Shown here in pieces: positions 57,918 through 64,000 of a DNA stretch of 64,000 nucleotides; the first letter of the stretch is position 1, and every line of letters begins with the position of its first letter. This stretch comes from Actinomycetospora corticicola (GTDB lineage: Bacteria; Actinomycetota; Actinomycetes; Mycobacteriales; Pseudonocardiaceae): contig NZ_JACCBN010000001.1 in NCBI RefSeq assembly GCF_013409505.1, positions 5,270,001 to 5,334,000 on the forward strand, read 5' to 3'. Both the position numbers and the translations under genes were made by a program. Under the pieces are notes generated by a model, which did not search any database, had not been told where the DNA came from, and was given only the letters and a program-made list of their open reading frames with translations.

Positions 57918-58976
57918 GTGCGCATCGGGATGGGGATCAACTACGCCGGCGGGTTCGAGGAGACGGTCGCCGAGCTGGCCGAGCACGAGAAGGCCGGCCT
58001 CGACATCGTCTTCGTGCCCGAGGCCTACAGCTTCGACGCGGTCAGCCAGCTCGGGTTCATCGCCGCCCGCACGGAGCGGGTCGAGATCGCCTCCGGGATC
58101 CTGCAGATCTACACGCGGACCCCCACGCTCACCGCGATGACGGCGGCCGGCCTCGACTACGTCTCGGGCGGGCGCTTCACCCTCGGCCTCGGGGCGTCCG
58201 GCCCGCAGGTCATCGAGGGCTTCCACGGCGTCCCCTACGACGCCCCGCTCGGGCGGACCCGCGAGATCATGGACATCTGCCGGCAGGTCTGGCGCCGGGA
58301 GAAGGTGGAGCACGCCGGGAAGCACTACTCGATCCCGCTGCCCGAGGGGCAGGGCACCGGGCTCGGCAAGCCGCTCAAGCTGATCAACCACCCGGTGCGG
58401 TCGGCGATCCCGATCCTCGTCGCGGCGCTCGGGCCGAAGAACGTCGCGCTCGTCGCCGAGAAGGCCGACGGCTGGCAGCCGATCTTCTTCGTGCCGGAGA
58501 AGGCGCAGGACGTCTGGGGCGACTCGCTCGCCGCCGGGAAGGCCAGGCGCGACCCGTCGTTGGGACCGCTGCAGGTCTTCCTGCAGACCTCGTTCTTCGT
58601 CACCGAGGACTCCCACGTCGCCGGGCAGATGCTCGACGGCATGCGGAACATGGTCGCGCTCTACGTCGGCGGGATGGGCGCGAAGGGCAAGAACTTCTAC
58701 AACGACGTCGCCCGCCGCTACGGCTACGACGACGAGGCCGAGACCATCCAGGACCTGTACCTGTCCGGGAAGAAGGAGGAGGCGGCGAAGGAGGTCCCCG
58801 AGGAGCTCCTGCGCGCCATCTCGCTGATCGGACCGCGCTCCTACGTCGCCGAGCGCATGGCGGCCTTCGCCGACGCGGGCGTCACGACGTTGAACATCAC
58901 GCCGCTCGGGGGCACGACGGCGGAGCGGGTCGCGTTGGTCGGGCAGGCCAAGGAGCTCGCCTCCGAGCTCGGCTAG
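57918..58976 (+). CDS. F420-type LLM-class oxidoreductase
   Basis: 352 residues. Bacterial-luciferase-like TIM barrel: IGMGINYAGGFEETVAELAEHEKAGLDIVFVPE and GRFTLGLGASGPQVIEGFHGVPYDAPLGRTRE, the last typical of the F420-dependent mycobacterial proteins such as Rv3520c. Likely reduces or oxidises a lipid or ketone substrate with F420. GTG 57918 fits family starts (RIGMGINYAGG). MaoC gene follows after 68 nt and may share the transcript. Confidence 0.9.
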   Translation: MRIGMGINYAGGFEETVAELAEHEKAGLDIVFVPEAYSFDAVSQLGFIAARTERVEIASGILQIYTRTPTLTAMTAAGLDYVSGGRFTLGLGASGPQVIEGFHGVPYDAPLGRTREIMDICRQVWRREKVEHAGKHYSIPLPEGQGTGLGKPLKLINHPVRSAIPILVAALGPKNVALVAEKADGWQPIFFVPEKAQDVWGDSLAAGKARRDPSLGPLQVFLQTSFFVTEDSHVAGQMLDGMRNMVALYVGGMGAKGKNFYNDVARRYGYDDEAETIQDLYLSGKKEEAAKEVPEELLRAISLIGPRSYVAERMAAFADAGVTTLNITPLGGTTAERVALVGQAKELASELG

Positions 58977-59044
58977 ACCGGTCGACCCCGACGGTCGACA
59001 CGGTCGACACGTCCAACACGTTCAGCACGGAGCGAGGAGCAGCT

Positions 59045-59497
59045 TTGCGGAAGTTCGCCGACGTCGAGGAACTGCGCGCCGCGGTGGGGGAGGATCTCGG
59101 GACCAGCGACTGGGTCCTCGTCGACCAGGAGCGCATCAACGTCTTCGCCGACGCCACCGACGACCACCAGTGGATCCACACCGACCCCGACCAGGCCGCC
59201 GCAGGACCGTTCGGGCAGACCGTCGCCCACGGGTTCCTCACCGTCGCCCTCATGCCCAAGTTCGGCTGGGACACGTTCAAGGTCGAGGGCGTGTCCATGA
59301 CGGTGAACTACGGGCTGAACAAGGTCCGGTTCCCCTCGCCCGTCCCGGTCGGCAGCCGCATCCGGGGGCACTGCAGGCTCGTCGACGTCGCCGACGTCAA
59401 GGGCGGGGTGCAGGCCACCATCGGCGGCACCGTGGAGATCGAGGGCTCGGACAAGCCGGCCTGCGTGGCCGAGGTGATCCTGCGGTACGTGCTGTAG
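59045..59497 (+). CDS. MaoC-like (R)-enoyl-CoA hydratase, HtdZ-like
   Basis: 150 residues, one hot-dog domain. SDWVLVDQERINVFADATDDHQWIHTDPDQAAAGPFGQTVAHGF has the Asp/His hydratase pair, and the whole resembles M. tuberculosis Rv0130 (HtdZ). TTG start at 59045 with GAGGAGC at 6 nt; no ATG or GTG in frame nearby. A GGTCGAC triple repeat (58980-59010) lies in the gap before it. Follows the F420-type gene. Confidence 0.9.
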   Translation: MRKFADVEELRAAVGEDLGTSDWVLVDQERINVFADATDDHQWIHTDPDQAAAGPFGQTVAHGFLTVALMPKFGWDTFKVEGVSMTVNYGLNKVRFPSPVPVGSRIRGHCRLVDVADVKGGVQATIGGTVEIEGSDKPACVAEVILRYVL

Positions 59498-59511
59498 GTG
59501 CGCTTCGCGCC

Positions 59512-59553
59512 TGTGAGCACTAAGGAGGCCTATAGCCCCACTTAGTGCTCACA
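59512..59553. terminator. 13-bp stem hairpin, family R4
   Basis: TGTGAGCACTAAG (59512-59524) pairs with CTTAGTGCTCACA (59541-59553). It shares GTGAGCACT and AGTGCTCAC with the hairpin at 25262. Confidence 0.7.
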
Positions 59554-59598
59554 TGCCGCAGGCACCTTCCGCTGTGCGGGATCGCACGGACCGGCCCG

Positions 59599-59636
59599 AC
59601 CCCCTATCGGCGTGCTGTCTTGAACTCTGTCGGGAA
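59599..59636 (+). repeat. short dispersed repeat upstream of thiolase
   Basis: ACCCCCTATCGGCGT (59599-59613) and CTCTGTCGGGAA (59625-59636) recur inside mutA (2857-2892). Here it forms the region just before the thiolase and includes its ribosome binding site. Confidence 0.5.
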
Positions 59637-59647
59637 GGATGGCGGCC

Positions 59648-60859
59648 GTGGGCGACGCCGTGATCTGTGAGCCGATCCGTACTCCCGTCGGTGGTTTCGG
59701 GGGGTCGCTGCGCGACGTCCCGGTCCAGGAGCTGGGCGCCACCGTGATCCGCGAGCTGGTCCGTCGCACGGGCGTGACCGCCGAGGCGATCGACGACGTG
59801 GTCTTCGGGCACTGCTACCCGACGATGGACGCCCCGGCGATCGGGCGGGTCGCGGCGCTGGACGCCGGGCTCGACGTGACGGTGCCGGGCATCCAGATCG
59901 ACCGGCGGTGCGGGTCGGGCCTGCAGGCCGTGCTCTACGCCGCGATGGCCGTCGCCTCGGGCGCGAACGACCTGGTCCTGGCCGGGGGTGCGGAGTCGAT
60001 GTCGGGCGCCTCGTACTTCACCGACAAGGTGCGGTGGGGCACCAAGGCCGGCGGGTTCGAGATGAAGGACTCCCTGGCCCAGGGCCGCGTGCACGCCGGT
60101 GGGGTGAACCACCCGGTGCCCGGCGGGATGATCGAGACCGCGGAGAACGTCCGCAAGAAGTACTCGATCGGTCGCGAGGAGCAGGACCGCCTCGCCGTCC
60201 GCAGCCACGAGAAGGCGACGGCCGCGGTCAAGGAGGGTCGCTACGCCGACGAGCTCGTGCCGGTGACGATCCACGGCCGCAAGGGCGACACCGTGGTCGA
60301 CCAGGACGAGCACATCCGTCCGGACGCGAACCTGGAGTCGCTGGCGAAGCTGCGCCCGATCATGGGCCGACAGGACCCCGATGCGACGGTGACCGCCGGC
60401 AACGCCTCGGGCCAGAACGACGGCGCCGCGGTGTGCATCGTGACCACCCCCGAGAAGGCCCGGGAGCTGGGGCTGCGGCCGCTGGCCCGGCTGGTGTCGT
60501 GGGGTGTGGCCGGTTGCGGGCCGGAGATCATGGGGATCGGGCCGGTGCCCGCCACGGAGAAGGCGCTCGGGCAGGCGGGGCTGACGCTCGCCGACATGGA
60601 CGTCATCGAGCTGAACGAGGCGTTCGCCGCCCAGGCACTCGGCGTGGCCCGCGAGTGGGGCATCGACCTCATCGACGACGAGCGGGTCAACCCGAACGGC
60701 TCCGGCATCTCCCTCGGGCACCCCGTCGGCGCCACGGGCGTCCGCATCCTGACGACGATGCTGCGCGAGATGGACCGCCGCGAGGCCCGCTACGGGCTCG
60801 AGACGATGTGCATCGGTGGCGGTCAGGGCCTCGCCGCGGTGTTCGAGCGGCTGTCGTAG
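59648..60859 (+). CDS. acetyl-CoA acetyltransferase (thiolase)
   Basis: 403 residues. Cys88 in DRRCGSGLQA, NEAFAAQ, SGISLGHPVGATG and CIGGGQGLA with the second Cys: a biosynthetic/degradative thiolase II. GTG 59648 chosen since GGAAGG is 9 nt upstream; the ATG at 59639 is directly adjacent to it. Different from fadA2 (by eye low identity), with shorter loops. It stands alone, with a dispersed repeat in its leader, and is convergent with the hydratase gene. Confidence 0.92.
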   Translation: MGDAVICEPIRTPVGGFGGSLRDVPVQELGATVIRELVRRTGVTAEAIDDVVFGHCYPTMDAPAIGRVAALDAGLDVTVPGIQIDRRCGSGLQAVLYAAMAVASGANDLVLAGGAESMSGASYFTDKVRWGTKAGGFEMKDSLAQGRVHAGGVNHPVPGGMIETAENVRKKYSIGREEQDRLAVRSHEKATAAVKEGRYADELVPVTIHGRKGDTVVDQDEHIRPDANLESLAKLRPIMGRQDPDATVTAGNASGQNDGAAVCIVTTPEKARELGLRPLARLVSWGVAGCGPEIMGIGPVPATEKALGQAGLTLADMDVIELNEAFAAQALGVAREWGIDLIDDERVNPNGSGISLGHPVGATGVRILTTMLREMDRREARYGLETMCIGGGQGLAAVFERLS

Positions 60860-60921
60860 CGCGCTCCTGACGTCAGCGGTGGCACACGGCTGACGCCGGA
60901 CGACAGCAGGGCGCCACGCCG

Positions 60922-60964
60922 GACGGCGGGTGCCGCCACCCGCCGTCGGGAACGCGTCCCGACG
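60922..60964. terminator. overlapping terminator hairpins between convergent genes
   Basis: GACGGCGGGT (60922-60931)/ACCCGCCGTC (60938-60947) and CGTCGGGA (60944-60951)/TCCCGACG (60957-60964). The two stems share four bases, so they are exclusive alternatives. Confidence 0.7.
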
Positions 60965-60969
60965 ACGGG

Positions 60970-61767
60970 TCAGCGGCCCTGCCAGCGCGGGCTCCGCTTC
61001 TCCCGCGCTGCGAGCCCGCCCTCCTTCGCGTCCTCGGTCGACCCGGCGACGCGGCGCATCGTCTCGCCGAAGCGGATGGCGTCGGTCTGCGACATCTCCG
61101 GGCCCCGGCGGGCGACCTCCTTGATCGCCCGCTGGGCCAACGGCGCGCCCGCGAGGAGGCGCTGCGCGAACGCGTCCACGGCGGACCCGAGCTCGTCGTG
61201 CGGCACCACCTGCAGGGCGAGGCCGATCTCCTTCGCGCGCGCCGCCGAGATCGTCTCGCCGGTCAGCAGCAGTTCCATCGCGGGCTGCCAGCCGACGCGG
61301 CCGGGGAGCCGGAGCGCGCCGACGATCGTCGGGACGCCGAGCTTCACCTCGGGGAAGCCGAAGGCGGCGCGGTCGGAGGCGATCACGATGTCGCACCACG
61401 TGACGAGCGTCAGCCCGTAGCCGAGGCAGAGCCCGTTGACGGCGGCGATCACCGGCTTGTGGATCTCCCACCCGGACTCGAACGAGTTCACCGTCGGGCG
61501 CTCCCAGTACGAGCCCGGGAACTCGCCGGCCGGGTTCCGCTCGGAGGTGAAGTCCGCGCCCGCGCAGAAGGCCCGGCCCTCGCCGGTCACCACGCCGACC
61601 CAGGCCTCGTCGTCGGACCGCAGCCGGTCGAAGGCGGCGTTGAGACCGTCGCGCATCGCGCCGTCGATGGCGTTGAGCTTGTCCGGCCGGTCGTAGGTGA
61701 TCGTCGCGACGTGACCCGTGCGCTCGTAGCGGACACGGTCGTGGAAACGCTCGGCGACGTCGGGCAT
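60970..61767 (-). CDS. enoyl-CoA hydratase/isomerase (crotonase)
   Basis: 265 residues. GEGRAFCAGADFTS and GLCLGYGLTLVTWCDIVIAS give the oxyanion hole; the two catalytic Glu of classical hydratases are not certain by eye, so isomerase or other crotonase activity is possible. Start ATG 61767 with TACCGT 6 nt upstream: leaderless. It diverges from the MarR-MFS pair with a 193-bp gap. Confidence 0.9.
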   Translation of the reverse strand: MPDVAERFHDRVRYERTGHVATITYDRPDKLNAIDGAMRDGLNAAFDRLRSDDEAWVGVVTGEGRAFCAGADFTSERNPAGEFPGSYWERPTVNSFESGWEIHKPVIAAVNGLCLGYGLTLVTWCDIVIASDRAAFGFPEVKLGVPTIVGALRLPGRVGWQPAMELLLTGETISAARAKEIGLALQVVPHDELGSAVDAFAQRLLAGAPLAQRAIKEVARRGPEMSQTDAIRFGETMRRVAGSTEDAKEGGLAAREKRSPRWQGR

Positions 61768-61773
61768 GGGCGC

Positions 61774-61779
61774 ACGGTA
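61774..61779 (-). promoter_or_regulatory. -10 box of leaderless enoyl-CoA hydratase gene
   Basis: Minus strand TACCGT, 6 nt, then ATG. No ribosome binding site. Confidence 0.5.
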
Positions 61780-61926
61780 GCGGCGGTCCCCCCGTGGCAG
61801 GAAAGCGTCGTTGCCGTCACCGGGTGACAGCAACGACGCGTCGCTGTCACACCAGCTGCCTGACTCGCACATCACACCGCCCCGACCGGGTAGCCCCGTT
61901 GGCGCCCGTCCGCGCCGAGGTGCATA

Positions 61927-61950
61927 GTTGTACCGAACAACGGATTGTAC
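61927..61950 (+). promoter_or_regulatory. MarR operator GTTGT-ACCGA-ACAAC and TTGTAC repeats
   Basis: Perfect 5+5 inverted repeat (61927-61941), and TTGTAC at 61928 and 61945, 17 bp apart. It lies 20 nt before the MarR ATG. Confidence 0.6.
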
Positions 61951-61960
61951 GGAGCACGCA

Positions 61961-62482
61961 ATGAACGCAGCAGTCGGTGAGCGCCTCGCGCTCTCGGTCC
62001 CCGAGGGGGTCGACGAGCGTTGGGTGACCTCGGACCGGATCGGCCTCCAGCTGATCCGGCTGATCCGCCTCATCGAGCGGCAGCGGGTCATCAAGGCCAA
62101 GAAGGACGGTGTCGAGCGGGCGGCCTACGTCCTGCTCGCGCGGTTGGTCATCGAGGGCCCGCACCGGTCGAACGCCCTGGCCGAGGCGGTGCACTCCGAC
62201 CCGTCCACGGTCAGCCGGCAGATCGCCGCCCTGGTCCGCATCGGCTACGTCGAGCGCCGGCCCGACCCGGCCGACGGCCGGGCGTGCCTGCTGGCCGCCA
62301 CCGACGAGGGCCACCGGGTCTTCGCCGCGAACCGGGACCTGCGCAACCGCTGGATCTCCGACGTCACGAGCGACTGGGACGACGCCGACCGCGAGCGGCT
62401 CGTGGAGCTGATGGACCGCTTCACCACCGCGCTCGAGAACCACCACGAGTCCGGCGCCGCGGGCGCCGAGGAGGACCGATGA
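61961..62482 (+). CDS. MarR-family transcriptional regulator
   Basis: 173 residues. Winged helix: RSNALAEAVHSDPSTVSRQIAALVRIGYVERRPDPADGR, the standard MarR recognition helix and wing. ATG at 61961 with GGAG at 6 nt; the frame upstream is noncoding. It overlaps the MFS start (ATGA) and so controls its own efflux pump, probably through the inverted repeat upstream. Confidence 0.93.
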   Translation: MNAAVGERLALSVPEGVDERWVTSDRIGLQLIRLIRLIERQRVIKAKKDGVERAAYVLLARLVIEGPHRSNALAEAVHSDPSTVSRQIAALVRIGYVERRPDPADGRACLLAATDEGHRVFAANRDLRNRWISDVTSDWDDADRERLVELMDRFTTALENHHESGAAGAEEDR

Positions 62483-64000
62483 GCACGACCACCGCCTCGC
62501 CGCCGGCGAGCGCGGCGAAGACGTCCAGCACGGGCGCCTTCACGCACCGCCAGATCCTGACGATCCTGTCCGGGCTGCTGCTCGGCATGTTCCTGGCCGC
62601 GCTGGACCAGAACATCGTCTCCACGTCGATCCGCACGATCGCCGACGACCTCAACGGCCTGAACCTGCAGGCCTGGGCGACGACGGCCTACCTGATCACC
62701 GCGACGATCTCGACGCCGCTCTACGGCAAGCTCTCCGACCTCTACGGACGCAAGCCGTTCTTCCTCTTCGCCATCGCCGTCTTCGTCATCGGGTCCGTGC
62801 TCTGCACGATCTCGACCTCGATGTACGAGCTCGCGATCTTCCGCGCCATCCAGGGTGCGGGCGCCGGCGGTCTGATGAGCCTGGCGCTGACGATCATCGG
62901 CGACATCGTCCCGCCGCGGGAGCGCGCCCGGTACCAGGGCTACTTCCTCGCGGTGTTCGGCACGTCGAGCGTCATCGGTCCGGTGGTCGGCGGGTTCTTC
63001 GCGGGTGCCGACTCGATCATCGGCGTCACCGGCTGGCGCTGGGTCTTCCTCGTCAACGTGCCGATCGGCATCCTCGCGTTCACCGTCGTCTGGCGGGTGC
63101 TGAACCTGCCGCACACGCGCCGCGAGCGGCGGATCGACTGGCCCGGCGCCTCCGCCCTGGCCATCGCCCTCGTCCCGCTGCTGATCGTCGCCGAGCAGGG
63201 CCAGACCTGGGGCTGGGGCTCGGCCTGGGCGATCACCTGCTACGCCATCGGCGTCGTCGGGATCATCGGTTTCATCCTCGCCGAGCGGGCCTACGGCGAC
63301 GACGCGCTGCTGCCGCTGCGCCTGTTCCGCAACGGCGTGTTCTCCCTGACCACGGTCATCGCCGTCATCACCGGTATCGGGATGTTCGGCGGGATCGCGA
63401 TCGTCCCCCAGTACCTGCAGATCGTCACCGGCTCCAGCCCCACGAAGGCCGGGCTCGAGATGATCCCGCTGGTCGGTGGCCTCATGGTCGCCTCGATCAT
63501 CTCCGGCCAGCTGACCAGCCGGACCGGGCGCTACAAGGTCTTCCCCGTCATCGGCCTCGGACTGATGACGCTCGGCATGGTGCTGTTCCACTTCCTGCTG
63601 CACGCCGACACCCCGTACTGGCAGATCGCGATCCTCATGGTCGTCTTCGGCCTCGGGCTCGGTAACTGCATGCAGACCCTGGTGCTCGCCGTGCAGAACG
63701 CCGTCCCGGCGTCCGACATGGGCGTCGCCACCGCGTCGGCGACCTTCTTCCGCCAGATGGGCGGCACGGTCGGCGTCTCGGTGTTCATCTCGATCCTGTT
63801 CTCCACGCTCGGCGGGAACATCGCGACGGCCTTCCGCTCGGCGGCGTCCGACCCCGGCTTCCGGGCCGCGGCGGCCGACCCCGCGGTGGCGGCCAACCCG
63901 GCGAACGCCGTGGCGCTGAACCCGGCCGTCGGTGCCGCCCGCGTCACCGAGGACTCCTCGGTGCTGCAGCAGATGGACCCGCGGCTGGCCCGTCCGTTCT
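62479..64000 (+). CDS. DHA2-family (EmrB/QacA type) drug efflux MFS, truncated at window end
   Basis: 507 codons, still open at the window edge. FLAALDQNIVSTSIRTIADDL (motif D1 shape) is split by a membrane helix; KLSDLYGRKPFFLFAI (motif A), AIQGAGAGGLMSLAL, FGTSSVIGPVVGGFF (motif C). Fourteen helices expected. Exports drugs in exchange for protons. ATG overlaps the marR stop. Unlike the MFS at 41852 it shows no C-terminal beta-sandwich so far, but the end lies outside the window. Confidence 0.93.
   Translation, partial: MSTTTASPPASAAKTSSTGAFTHRQILTILSGLLLGMFLAALDQNIVSTSIRTIADDLNGLNLQAWATTAYLITATISTPLYGKLSDLYGRKPFFLFAIAVFVIGSVLCTISTSMYELAIFRAIQGAGAGGLMSLALTIIGDIVPPRERARYQGYFLAVFGTSSVIGPVVGGFFAGADSIIGVTGWRWVFLVNVPIGILAFTVVWRVLNLPHTRRERRIDWPGASALAIALVPLLIVAEQGQTWGWGSAWAITCYAIGVVGIIGFILAERAYGDDALLPLRLFRNGVFSLTTVIAVITGIGMFGGIAIVPQYLQIVTGSSPTKAGLEMIPLVGGLMVASIISGQLTSRTGRYKVFPVIGLGLMTLGMVLFHFLLHADTPYWQIAILMVVFGLGLGNCMQTLVLAVQNAVPASDMGVATASATFFRQMGGTVGVSVFISILFSTLGGNIATAFRSAASDPGFRAAAADPAVAANPANAVALNPAVGAARVTEDSSVLQQMDPRLARPF

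Overview
The window is very GC-rich DNA (almost every codon ends in G or C) from an actinobacterium. Leaderless genes with TAnnnT -10 boxes, F420-type (LLM-fold) oxidoreductase, HspR-type heat-shock control, mycobacterial-type lipid genes (htdX/fabG4/fadA2/htdZ-like), mutAB-meaB and an unusually rich set of acyl-CoA enzymes point to the Pseudonocardiales (Pseudonocardia/Actinomycetospora-like). The family assignment is inference; no rRNA, tRNA, CRISPR array, insertion sequence or prophage was seen. The sequence looks chromosomal.

Layout. 1-1.3 kb: end of an unknown gene, then a short leader peptide with Trp-Tyr-Arg-Phe, hairpins, and a DAHP synthase. 1.4-5.6 kb: methylmalonyl-CoA mutase mutA-mutB. 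5.7-11.2 kb: a repeat-rich gap, a SNF2 helicase/YrhA pair on the minus strand, then vapBC directly in front of the mutase chaperone gene meaB. 11.2-17.5 kb: LysR, small proteins, TetR-controlled cytochrome P450, an OmpR-type two-component system. 17.5-22.7 kb: secreted amidase with LGFP repeats, DUF1918 protein, ClpC-like unfoldase with an HspR-type operator. 22.7-28 kb: MDR reductase, PhoX-like phosphatase, MFS, phosphodiester-glycosidase-like protein. 28-34.6 kb: fadA2-fabG4-htdX operon divergent from a TetR regulator and an acyl-CoA oxidase, sharing one operator motif. 34.7-41.8 kb: DUF4190, a putative structured RNA, second glycosidase, TerC, DUF309, PfpI, pcaB-pcaC, lipoprotein. 41.8-48.1 kb: five neighbouring genes that all carry the same small beta-sandwich (carboxypeptidase-regulatory-like) domain, on an MFS transporter, two tandem DUF1275 membrane proteins, a YceI protein and a stand-alone triple-repeat protein. 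48.2-55.7 kb: acyl-CoA dehydrogenase, type II NADH dehydrogenase, second vapBC, DUF202-DUF202-ClC operon, DMT exporter, sulfite-oxidase-type molybdoenzyme. 55.9-64 kb: small membrane proteins, flavin reductase-like protein, thioesterase, F420-type oxidoreductase, MaoC hydratase, thiolase, enoyl-CoA hydratase, MarR-controlled drug-efflux MFS running off the end.

How the genes work together: the dominant theme is acyl-CoA breakdown ending in propionyl-CoA/methylmalonyl-CoA use (mutAB, meaB), with two thiolases, two MaoC hydratases, an enoyl-CoA hydratase, an oxidase and a dehydrogenase. Around these sit regulators (LysR, two TetR, MarR, one two-component system), each next to its probable target, and two toxin-antitoxin pairs. 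Gene ends are marked by strong hairpins, several of which belong to dispersed repeat families. No gene-free stretch exceeds about 260 bases.
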